Shown: positions 1 through 7,263 of the stretch, one piece after another | Position numbering within the stretch: the stretch's first letter is position 1 | How the letters are laid out: each line of letters begins with the position of its first letter | NCBI GenBank assembly: GCA_031259185.1 | Contig: JAIRLV010000080.1 | Span: forward strand, 1 to 10,524 | Reading direction: 5' to 3' | Source of the DNA: Elusimicrobiota bacterium | GTDB taxonomy: Bacteria; RUG730 | DNA: 10,524 nucleotides | Program-made: the position numbers and the translations under genes | Notes under the pieces: model-generated | Seen by the model: only the letters and a program-made list of their open reading frames with translations | What the model was told of the DNA's origin: nothing | The model's database searches: none

Positions 1-3000
1 CACAAGGGAATTATGGGATATTTAGAAGTCCAATAGATCCAACTTCAAATTATTTTTATGAAACTGATCCAATGTTGATAGATTTGAGCAAATTTTTGGG
101 TAGTGATTATTTTATGAATAGACTTGGATTAGACCCAAATACTATTGATTTAAAATTTTTGGGTGATGCTTTTATGGAACATGAAATGTTGAAAAAAACA
201 TTGGAACAAATAGGATTATTCCAAAATACGAACGTCAATATAGATGAATATATAAACAGTTTATATGATAATTTATCAAAAGAAAAAATGGGAGAATTGG
301 GATTGGAGTTTGGACAGGATCTTACAGAGGAACAAAAAGATAATCTTACCGAAGATATAATTTGGTATATAAAACAAGAAATAACGCTACCGAATGGAGA
401 AAATATAGAAGCTTTAGTGCCACAAGTTTATTTTGCGCAGAAAACATTAGAAGAATTGGCAGAAATTGAGCAACAAAAATTGGCACTTCAAGAGGAATTA
501 AGTATAAAGCAAGCTGAAAAAGTTTCGTCAGACAAAGCTAATGAAGCCGGGAATAAAGCATTGCAAGATGAAATAAATAAATTACAAAATGAAGCAAAAA
601 ATGAAGCAAAAGCCAAAATAGCCGATGAAGCAAAAAGTTATATTCAAAATAACCAAGATGAAGTAAATAAGTTGATTCAGGAACAGTTTGAGGAATATAA
701 AAATCAAAGTAAAAAAGAAGCTTATCAATGGTTAATTGATGAAGGGATAGTATTAAAGCAGGATTTGTCTTCATATTCAATAAGTTCAATAAGTGGCATT
801 TTTGGGGCTTATCTTTATTCTGATGCAGAAGTATTACAAAAAATAAAAGAAAAAGTAGAACAAGATATTGTAGCGAATTTGGAACAAGAAAAATTAGAAT
901 CTTATAGCAATGAATTTTTAGCACCTAAACTTGAAAGTTTAGACAAAGAAAAAATATATCAAGAAGCATATAATAAAACTTATGAAAAAAGTTATCCGCT
1001 AGCGTTAGAAGAAGCAAAAAAACAAAATATTCAAGAATCAAATACCTCAAGTGTTATACAAGGAAATAATGTTGTAATACAAGCTATTGATCCGACGAAG
1101 GAATCAGTTTTAAATAATGCTGGAAGTATTATAGCAAGTGATACCTTGGCTATAAAAATGGATCAAGTAAATAATATAGCCTCAGCAGTAGGCGGAGGAC
1201 AAGCTACATTAAGAGCAGGTAATTTGTTATATATTGACACAGTGAATGATATTTTGGGGACAGATGGAAAAATTAATAATATAAGTGGATTTATTGGAGC
1301 TACAAATTCTGCTAGTTTGTTGTATTTGAATACAGGAGATTTAAATAATATCACGCATAGTCAACAAGAAAGTTTTAGTTATACAGCAAAGAATTTCGAT
1401 TATAGAATGACAGAAACAAATATTGGGAACATAGCCCAAATTGCTAGTGGCGGAGATATGACATTAAGTGTGACGAATGATTTATTTATGATGGGCTCCA
1501 CTTTATTTACGGGGAATGGAGATATGAATTTAGATGTTGGGAATGATATAGTTGTGACAACAGTTCAAAATTATAATGATTTATATGAATATAAAAAAAA
1601 TGATGGTGGAACATTTGGAACAACGACTACGAGGGAAAATCAGACTACAACACTTGAAAATATATCGAGCAATATACTTTCTGGAAATAATTTAAATATG
1701 AATGCAGGGAATGATATTATTTCAGTAGGGACTAATTTTTATGCAGATAATGATATAAATATGATAGCTGATAATGACCTTATGCTGCTTAATGCGACGG
1801 ACTATAATTATAATTATTCATACTATAAAGAAGAAAAATTTGATTTAGGCAGCGCAATAGCTAATGTTGTAGCATCAGTAGCAGTAGGAGCATTAACAGG
1901 AGGATTTGGCGCAGCAGTTATGGCAGGCGCTAGTTCTGCATATGGTGCATCACAAATGACAAAAGGACGCGAAGATATAAGTATGAAATATGATGAAACA
2001 ACTGTTGGAAGTTCACTAACAGCAGGAAATAATGTAAATATAAAAAGTGGGAATGATACGACAATGATATCAACAGGAATAAATGTAAATAATGATTTAG
2101 ATGTTGCGACAGGAGGCGAATTATTTGTAGGTACTGCTGTGGAGAAACACGATAGTATGGAAAGCCACGAAAAATTTGGTGGAGACATATTAGGTGCTGC
2201 ATTAAGTGGAGCTATAACAGGATTAGCGACGGGATTGGCAGTCGGTTCAGGGGATAAGTTTGGGGCTTGGCTTGGTGGAAAATTGGCAGGAACAGCCAAT
2301 TTTGCGACTAATGCTTTGAGTTCAGCTTTAACATTTGGGGGCAATACAGCAATGGCTACTACTTTTGGAGTTTTGTCTGGGGCTTCAACAGCAATAAATT
2401 ATGCACCAACGAATCAGATAATGACAGCTAATAGAGACTTAGAATCATCAGAAACATATACAGCTCTGCAAGTCTCATCAAATTTTAATGTGGGCAATAA
2501 CCTAAATATAAATACAAATCAAGATTTGACGATTGCAAGTTCAAATGTAAATGTTGGAAATAATGCAGTTTTGAATAGTGAAACTGGAGATGTAAATATT
2601 TTGAGCGTAACAGAGAAACAAACAACAATAAATAAAGAAATAGATACAAGCAAATTTGGAAACTTTGGATTTACATATTCAGACACAAGTGTTGGATTGG
2701 GAGGAAGTTATGATGTAACAACAACTGTAACTACAACAAATACGAATCAAGAAAAATCATCTAATCTTAATATTGGAAATAATTTAATGATAAATGCTAA
2801 TAATGATGTAAATATTATTGCTAGTAATATTGTTGCAAATAATGACATAGATATTAATGCAGAAACAGGAAATATTAATGTTTTGTCAAAAGAACAACTA
2901 CAAACTATAAGAAATTTAACAGAAGTTGATACAATTAGTTTTGGATTATCAGTAGGTAATACATGGTGGAGTGCAGCAAAAGGAGCATATGATATGGCAG

Positions 3001-4670
3001 ACACTGCCAGCAGAGGAAATCATGATACAACTGAAGGCTATACAAATTCTTTTCTACAAGCTGGACATACTTATATGGCGTATAAAGGTGCAGCTGAATT
3101 GGCAGAAAATATAAGCAGTGTTAAAGATCTTACAAGTTTTACAAACTTGGGATTTTCACTAGGAGCTAATATTTCTGTTTCACATACAGAAAGTGAAACG
3201 AATGTAGAAAATATAACTAACAAAGGAAGTAATATAATTAGTAGAAATGGAGACATAAATCTTACAGCAGAAAATGATATAAATATAAAGGGAAGCAATA
3301 TTAATGCAAATAGTGATGATGAAACTAAAGGAAATATAAATTTAATATCAAATGATGGAACTATAAATATAACTGAAACTCAATCAAGGAGTCATACGGA
3401 AACAGAAACAACCACTTTTACGAATGGAATAGTTAATACTTCACTGAATAATATTATAGATGCTTATGCAAATTCTTCTTATGACTACTTGATATTTAAT
3501 AAAACTCCAATTATTCTTCCAAGCAGTTTTGGATATAATAAAGGAGATTATGAAAGTGAAGTTATAAAAAATGATAACAATACGAGTTTAAAAGGCAATA
3601 ATGTCAATATTGTGACAAAAGAAAATGGTCAAGTTACAATTACTGGACTAAGTGAAGAAGAAAGAGCTAATTTTAATATTACAGACAATCAAGGGAATAA
3701 TACAGTTAATGTAACAATTAATGAATTAGAAGAAAAAAATACAGAAGAATTCTCAAACTGGGGTATTAATGTCGGACTTGGCAATGGACTTACGAATAAC
3801 TTATTAAATACAACATTTAGTTATAGTGATAGTGAAGGTTATGATTTTAGTGTGAGTCCTATGAGTTTTTATAGTAGTTTAATTGCAACCGAAGAGACAT
3901 TGGAATTTGGTAGAGAAACAATTGAGAAAGGAACAGAGTTGTTAAAATTGGAGGATGGAGATAATAAAGATAGTAAATATAATATGACTATATCTCTATT
4001 AGGAACTGGAATTTCGCAAGTATTTAGCGCTCCAGAAGGATTTTTGGATTATTTTATAGAGAATGATAGTAAATTAATTGTTAATGGAAAAGAAACAGAT
4101 GATGCAAAATCTGCAAAAGATTATTATGTAAATGGTATAATGAATAAAAGAGAGGATGTAGATGTTGTATCAACAGAAAAAGATGCTGTAGTTAGATATA
4201 ATCCAACTAGTGGATTTTTGGGAGATTTATTAGAGTCGGGATTAGGTAAAATATTCAATGGGAATGGAATAACTGCATATTTGGGATCTATGAATAGAAT
4301 TGTTGCAGGAGATTTGGCACAAAGAAGTGATATGGAAGGTGTAAACAATTCGTTTCATAGTCAAGGGACAATTATTGGAGTAGGAGCGATGAATATTTTA
4401 TCTTCACAGGGAGTAACTTTAGATAGTAGCCAAATAATGTGGGCTGTTGGACCTGCAGTAGCTAAGAGTACCTGGGAAAATACTGCAAATGAAGTATTGG
4501 TAGATGGAAATATACGTTATTACCAGACTCCCGGAGATTATGTAAGGATAGTTACAACACCAACAGAAATATTAAGTAGTTACAAAGGCACTGATATAAA
4601 TAGTAGTTATGACGGGCATAATTTTAGAGATAATGCATTATACTATTCAAGTTTAAGTGATAGGATTTAA
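1..4670 (+). CDS. TpsA-type filamentous haemagglutinin/CdiA-like exoprotein, 5' end outside window
   Basis: Large secreted adhesin or contact-dependent effector exported by the TpsB encoded next door. The frame is open from position 3 without a stop, and the in-frame ATG at 72 falls inside a conserved segment (ETDPMLIDLSKFLGSDYF), so the true start is upstream and this is a 3' part. Numbering from that ATG (1532 residues): residues 84-120 (LTEEQKDNLTEDIIWYIKQE ... VPQVYF) match the block that precedes the second repeat region in FHA/CdiA proteins. Residues 124-325 are Glu/Lys/Gln-rich and probably helical. Residues 326-1205 are Asn/Asp-rich haemagglutinin repeats (for example SGNNLNMNAGNDI, ADNDINMIADNDLMLL). 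Residues 591-627 and 703-774 are Gly/Ala-rich and hydrophobic. Residues 1340-1532 form a lipase-like C-terminal domain. There is no VENN motif and no immunity gene follows. Family assignment is firm; whether it is an adhesin, toxin or both is inferred. Confidence 0.92.
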   Translation, partial: QGNYGIFRSPIDPTSNYFYETDPMLIDLSKFLGSDYFMNRLGLDPNTIDLKFLGDAFMEHEMLKKTLEQIGLFQNTNVNIDEYINSLYDNLSKEKMGELGLEFGQDLTEEQKDNLTEDIIWYIKQEITLPNGENIEALVPQVYFAQKTLEELAEIEQQKLALQEELSIKQAEKVSSDKANEAGNKALQDEINKLQNEAKNEAKAKIADEAKSYIQNNQDEVNKLIQEQFEEYKNQSKKEAYQWLIDEGIVLKQDLSSYSISSISGIFGAYLYSDAEVLQKIKEKVEQDIVANLEQEKLESYSNEFLAPKLESLDKEKIYQEAYNKTYEKSYPLALEEAKKQNIQESNTSSVIQGNNVVIQAIDPTKESVLNNAGSIIASDTLAIKMDQVNNIASAVGGGQATLRAGNLLYIDTVNDILGTDGKINNISGFIGATNSASLLYLNTGDLNNITHSQQESFSYTAKNFDYRMTETNIGNIAQIASGGDMTLSVTNDLFMMGSTLFTGNGDMNLDVGNDIVVTTVQNYNDLYEYKKNDGGTFGTTTTRENQTTTLENISSNILSGNNLNMNAGNDIISVGTNFYADNDINMIADNDLMLLNATDYNYNYSYYKEEKFDLGSAIANVVASVAVGALTGGFGAAVMAGASSAYGASQMTKGREDISMKYDETTVGSSLTAGNNVNIKSGNDTTMISTGINVNNDLDVATGGELFVGTAVEKHDSMESHEKFGGDILGAALSGAITGLATGLAVGSGDKFGAWLGGKLAGTANFATNALSSALTFGGNTAMATTFGVLSGASTAINYAPTNQIMTANRDLESSETYTALQVSSNFNVGNNLNINTNQDLTIASSNVNVGNNAVLNSETGDVNILSVTEKQTTINKEIDTSKFGNFGFTYSDTSVGLGGSYDVTTTVTTTNTNQEKSSNLNIGNNLMINANNDVNIIASNIVANNDIDINAETGNINVLSKEQLQTIRNLTEVDTISFGLSVGNTWWSAAKGAYDMADTASRGNHDTTEGYTNSFLQAGHTYMAYKGAAELAENISSVKDLTSFTNLGFSLGANISVSHTESETNVENITNKGSNIISRNGDINLTAENDINIKGSNINANSDDETKGNINLISNDGTINITETQSRSHTETETTTFTNGIVNTSLNNIIDAYANSSYDYLIFNKTPIILPSSFGYNKGDYESEVIKNDNNTSLKGNNVNIVTKENGQVTITGLSEEERANFNITDNQGNNTVNVTINELEEKNTEEFSNWGINVGLGNGLTNNLLNTTFSYSDSEGYDFSVSPMSFYSSLIATEETLEFGRETIEKGTELLKLEDGDNKDSKYNMTISLLGTGISQVFSAPEGFLDYFIENDSKLIVNGKETDDAKSAKDYYVNGIMNKREDVDVVSTEKDAVVRYNPTSGFLGDLLESGLGKIFNGNGITAYLGSMNRIVAGDLAQRSDMEGVNNSFHSQGTIIGVGAMNILSSQGVTLDSSQIMWAVGPAVAKSTWENTANEVLVDGNIRYYQTPGDYVRIVTTPTEILSSYKGTDINSSYDGHNFRDNALYYSSLSDRI
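441..1046 (+). other. Predicted helical/coiled-coil segment inside TpsA
   Basis: Residues 124-325, between the PQVYF block and the first downstream haemagglutinin repeat. The composition is Glu, Lys, Gln and Ala with almost no Gly, unlike the Asn/Gly/Asp-rich beta-helix on both sides. Two helical blocks (about 124-222 and 250-322) are separated by a short Ser/Gly-rich, partly hydrophobic stretch (SSYSISSISGIFGAYLY). In FHA/CdiA relatives known to me the repeats follow the PQVY block closely, so this looks like an insertion. Confidence 0.6.
1047..3686 (+). repeat. Degenerate haemagglutinin-repeat (beta-helix) region of TpsA
   Basis: At protein level, residues 326-1205 contain recurring units with the pattern G-N-N/D-x-N-I/L-x-A-x-N-D-I/V, for example near residues 459-495, 533-575, 646-690, 803-846, 896-940, 1051-1100 and 1172-1192. 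They are separated by excursions rich in Thr, Glu and Ser (TTTTRENQTTT, TETETTTF). This is the fingerprint of haemagglutinin repeat (FHA-2-like) beta-solenoid coils. The DNA copies have diverged, so this is a protein repeat and not a recent DNA array. Confidence 0.75.
4089..4667 (+). other. C-terminal alpha/beta-hydrolase (lipase-like) domain of TpsA
   Basis: Residues 1340-1532 of the exoprotein (numbered from the ATG at 72). The segment begins with DYYVNGIMNKRED and RYNPTSGFLGDLLESG, followed by SFHSQGT, WAVGPAV, QTPGDYV and DGHNF. That order fits a serine hydrolase: nucleophile elbow with Ser1430 (codon 4359-4361, a variant of GxSxG with Phe at the first position), acid Asp1489 (codon 4536-4538) and His1516 (codon 4617-4619). 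HSQG followed later by a P-x-D and a GH motif is typical of lipase-like effectors at the tips of large secreted proteins. No structure or search was run. The substrate, perhaps a lipid or ester, is unknown. Confidence 0.6.
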
Positions 4671-4682
4671 CAAAGACAATAG

Positions 4683-6824
4683 ATGAAAAAAATACTTAAT
4701 TACCTAAAAATTAAGCTTTTTGCTCTAGTTATACTTTTAATATTCCTATCTCAAAATTTATTATTAGCATTGGATCCTGATGAACAATTATCAATATTAC
4801 AACAACAAATTATAGCGCAACAACAAGAACAACAACGCCAAAATGAAGAAAATAGACAACAAATTAGAGAAACAGAAAAACTAAGAAAAAGTAAAGAAAA
4901 ACAAGGATTAATTGAACCTGTTGAAAAAGATAATAATCTAGAAAGTAGTTTTTCTGAAGATTCAAAAGCTCAAAATAATTATAGATTTTCGGAAATAAAA
5001 TTAATTGGTAACAAAATTTATTCGACAAAATATTTGAATAAGAAAATACTTAATAATTATATTGGGGAAGCTATAAACAAAAAAAATATACATGATATAC
5101 AAAATGAAATAATCAAACTTTATATAGAAAGCGGATATATTACGACTAGAGTTTATTTTGATTTGGAAAAGACCAAAATTGATATGGAAAATCCAAATAA
5201 AAGTTTGTTCGTTATAGTTATTGAGGAAGGAAAAGTAGATAAAATAAAACTTATTAAAAAAAATAAAAAAAAAATTCAAAAAAGTGAAGACCAAAAAGAT
5301 CAAAAAGACCTAAAAAAGATATCAAAATTCAAACAATTTAGGCTAAATTCACAACTATTTTTTATATTTCCATTCAAAAAAAATAAACTATTCAATATCA
5401 AAGATTTTGAGCAAGGCTTGGATCAGATGAATCGGCTTCAATCTAATAATGTTACAATGGAAATAAAGCCTCCAGAAATAAAAAGAGTAGGTTATTCAGA
5501 TATAATAATAACAAATAATAATAAGAGTGCTAGAACGACTTTTTTGAATGCTGGAGTTGATAATTCTGGGAGCGAAAGTACAGGTGAAATGCTTGCGAAT
5601 GCATCTATAAATCAAGATAATTTATTTGGAATAAACGATAATTTATACATAAAATATACAGAAAATATAGATGGAGACGGTGATTTTGAAAGCGATATTT
5701 TGATAAATCCGAATTTAGAGAAAAATAAAAGATATAGCAAGTCTTTTTATTCTAGTTTATTAGTCCCATTTGGCTATTGGTCATTAAGCGCAAGTCTTAG
5801 CTATTCTAAATATTTGACAACAATAAATGGATATTCCACGACTTTTACTTCCAAAGGTAACACTTTTGTACAAAACTATACGCTCGATAGAGTTATATAT
5901 AGAAAAAAGTTGTATAAATTGAACATGGGAACAAACTTAGAAATAAGAGACACAGAAAGTTATATAAGAGATATAAAAAGTGAAACTGGAAGTAGAATAA
6001 GCACTAATATCAATCTATATCTTAGCAACACAATTTATACAAAATATGGGACTATAATTCTAAAACCGTCTTATCAACGAGGATTAGATTGGTTTAATTC
6101 AAAGAGAGATATGAGCGATCTGCTAGATACGGAACCAAGATTACAATATGATTTATTTAAGTTTTACGTATATTATAATACGAGGATAAATCTTCCACTT
6201 TTTACAAAAACTCAAATAAAAGACGAACTTGGAAATAATTTAGAATTAGAAGTAAAAAAACAAGATGAAAATGGAGAAGAAATTATACAAAAAAAACCTT
6301 TAAAAATTAGGAATAAAATTCCTCTAAATTATACTTTATCAATAGATTCTCAATATAGTATGGATACATTATATGGAACTAATCAGTTTAGCGCTGGTGG
6401 AGAGTATACTGTAAGAGGATTTAAAGAAAGTAATATAAGCGGAGATAATGGTTTTTATATAAGAAATGATTTGAAAGTAAGTGTAAAGTATTTAATTCCA
6501 AGGTTTATATTGAATACGAAATTTATGAATTATGGAGGAAGTAAAAATGTTTCTATAAATGATGCATTTTCTAGAACATATTTTGGGGTATTTTATGACT
6601 ATGGATATGTAAAAGATAAATATAAAGATTCTTCGGATATAGTTTATAACTCTCAAAGCGGGCATATGAATGGGGCAGGTATTTCATTGAATTATTATGG
6701 AAAATACCTCAGTTGGGCTATAATTTATGCTAAATCATTACAAAGCCCATCTTATTTAGAAACAAGAGACGGCATTAAAAAAGAAAAAGACGCCATTTAT
6801 TGGAGAGTTGGTTTGTCTTGGTAA
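4683..6824 (+). CDS. TpsB outer-membrane transporter (ShlB/FhaC/CdiB family)
   Basis: Outer-membrane beta-barrel that exports the TpsA encoded immediately upstream. Residues 1-30 are a signal peptide (MKKILNYLKIKLFALVILLI, then FLSQNLLLA). A Gln-rich helix at about 35-72 corresponds to the plug helix and linker of FhaC. Residues 100-192 form the first POTRA domain (FSEIKLIGNKIYSTKYL, IESGYITTRVYF, VIVIEEGKVDKIKLI). The second POTRA ends near FEQGLDQMNRLQSNN (242-256) and is preceded by a Lys-rich insertion at about 190-240. The rest is a 16-strand-type barrel, with the signature VRGF at 577-580 (codons from 6411) in the conserved loop 6 and a terminal strand ending in aromatic Trp (YWRVGLSW). 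At 713 residues it is longer than the usual 550-600. The start is 12 bases after tpsA with only a weak AAAGA as ribosome site, suggesting coupling. The gene order A then B is the reverse of fhaC- or cdiB-first loci in some groups, though both orders occur. Confidence 0.93.
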   Translation: MKKILNYLKIKLFALVILLIFLSQNLLLALDPDEQLSILQQQIIAQQQEQQRQNEENRQQIRETEKLRKSKEKQGLIEPVEKDNNLESSFSEDSKAQNNYRFSEIKLIGNKIYSTKYLNKKILNNYIGEAINKKNIHDIQNEIIKLYIESGYITTRVYFDLEKTKIDMENPNKSLFVIVIEEGKVDKIKLIKKNKKKIQKSEDQKDQKDLKKISKFKQFRLNSQLFFIFPFKKNKLFNIKDFEQGLDQMNRLQSNNVTMEIKPPEIKRVGYSDIIITNNNKSARTTFLNAGVDNSGSESTGEMLANASINQDNLFGINDNLYIKYTENIDGDGDFESDILINPNLEKNKRYSKSFYSSLLVPFGYWSLSASLSYSKYLTTINGYSTTFTSKGNTFVQNYTLDRVIYRKKLYKLNMGTNLEIRDTESYIRDIKSETGSRISTNINLYLSNTIYTKYGTIILKPSYQRGLDWFNSKRDMSDLLDTEPRLQYDLFKFYVYYNTRINLPLFTKTQIKDELGNNLELEVKKQDENGEEIIQKKPLKIRNKIPLNYTLSIDSQYSMDTLYGTNQFSAGGEYTVRGFKESNISGDNGFYIRNDLKVSVKYLIPRFILNTKFMNYGGSKNVSINDAFSRTYFGVFYDYGYVKDKYKDSSDIVYNSQSGHMNGAGISLNYYGKYLSWAIIYAKSLQSPSYLETRDGIKKEKDAIYWRVGLSW
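5250..5402 (+). other. Lys-rich insertion between the POTRA domains of TpsB, with A8-T-A10 tract
   Basis: Residues 190-240 of TpsB carry KKNKKKIQKSEDQKDQKDLK and further Lys/Phe-rich sequence in place of the short junction between POTRA 1 and POTRA 2. The codons include an A8 run (5256-5263), one T, and an A10 run (5265-5274), the longest homopolymer I see in a coding region here. The reading frame stays intact as given. Confidence 0.5.
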
Positions 6825-6827
6825 TTC

Positions 6828-6850
6828 AAAAGGAGGCAAAAGCCTCTTTT
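6828..6850 (+). terminator. Rho-independent terminator after tpsB
   Basis: The arms AAAAGGAGGC (6828-6837) and GCCTCTTTT (6842-6850) pair with one bulged G around an AAAA loop, and the 3' arm ends in a T run. It starts three bases after the tpsB stop codon, so it closes the tpsA-tpsB unit. The A-rich 5' arm means it may also work weakly on the other strand. Confidence 0.75.
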
Positions 6851-6867
6851 ACATAGCAGAGTAATAA

Positions 6868-6890
6868 CATTTATTGGAGAATTAGTTTGT
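6868..6890 (+). repeat. Partial duplicate of the tpsB 3' end
   Basis: These 23 bases match 6794-6816, the last codons of tpsB, at 21 of 23 positions (the two differences are G to A). The copy would encode IYWRISL in one frame, against IYWRVGL at the TpsB C-terminus. Weaker similarity continues past it (TTCAA...GG.AAAAG.C in both). The frame has a TAG just upstream and no start, so it is not a gene. It looks like the scar of a second, deleted tpsB or a local duplication. Confidence 0.65.
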
Positions 6891-7167
6891 TTTTCAAGTC
6901 GGTAAAAGTCATTGAAAAAGTAACATTTAAAGACCGTTTAAATTTTTTTGTTGAATTCTGTTATCAATTCCAAAAAATTAAATCTTTGAATAAAATTTGT
7001 GGCATTAATTAATAAAATTATTCACAAATATTCTTTTGAATTGCTTCATTATTTATTTTTATCTCAAATATTTAAAATATATAGAAATACCTTGTTTTAT
7101 GGCGCTGTAGTAAGTATAATTAAGATTTATAGCTTCAATTTATTTTTGCTTGTATTTTATTATACAG

Positions 7168-7202
7168 TTTCATTCATATAGCCCTATATGCTAAAAATGA
7201 AA
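7168..7202. repeat. Inverted repeat upstream of ispH
   Basis: The core is a perfect 7-base inverted repeat, CATATAG (7175-7181) and CTATATG (7184-7190), with a CC centre. Outer arms TTTCATT (7168-7174) and AATGAAA (7196-7202) also pair, leaving five unpaired bases (CTAAA) on the right. It is not followed by a clean T run, although T-rich sequence starts at 7203. It may be an operator, an mRNA leader hairpin or a terminator-like element. Confidence 0.4.
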
Positions 7203-7248
7203 TTTGTTTTTATAATTTTTATAAAATGTGTATAAAAAAACTTAATTT

Positions 7249-7253
7249 AAAGG
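7249..7253 (+). promoter_or_regulatory. Ribosome binding site of ispH
   Basis: AAAGG lies 10 bases before the ATG at 7264, supporting that start. The first residues (MKILLAKQYGLCFGVKRA) align with the conserved N-terminus of IspH, where the first cluster cysteine is usually at residue 12, as here. Confidence 0.55.
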
Positions 7254-7263
7254 CTAAAAAAAT

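Larger units (their letters stand above)
6851..7263. other. Gene-poor spacer between tpsB terminator and ispH
   Basis: About 410 very AT-rich bases without a convincing gene. It holds the tpsB-tail duplicate (6868-6890), an inverted repeat (7168-7202) and probably the ispH promoter. Several AT-rich hexamers could act as -10 boxes (TATAAT 7211-7216, TATAAA 7220-7225 and 7231-7236). None has a good -35 at 16-18 bases, so I do not choose one. A 60-codon hydrophobic frame from a GTG at 6999 lacks a ribosome site and is probably chance. Confidence 0.6.

Noticed and set aside
538-924. 128-codon Leu/Phe-rich frame on the - strand inside tpsA
   Set aside because: Reverse complement of Glu/Lys/Gln-rich helical coding sequence, which naturally yields Leu/Phe-rich translation.
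1823-2344. 173-codon Pro-rich frame on the - strand inside tpsA
   Set aside because: It is the reverse image of the Gly/Ala-rich coding segments of tpsA; the + strand frame has clear family features and this one has none.
1047-3686. Possible recent tandem DNA repeat or CRISPR-like array in the Asn-rich region
   Set aside because: Units vary in length and sequence and are conserved only at protein level, as in haemagglutinin beta-helix repeats.
4671-4682. Space for a CDI immunity gene between tpsA and tpsB
   Set aside because: Only 12 bases; nothing can be encoded there.
6895-6940. Possible hairpin CGGT...ACCG in the spacer
   Set aside because: Only four base pairs with a loop of about 30 bases; not supported.
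6999-7181. 60-codon hydrophobic reading frame from a GTG (MALINKIIHKYSF...)
   Set aside because: No ribosome binding site, composition explained by AT-rich DNA, no recognisable pattern, and its stop falls inside an inverted repeat.
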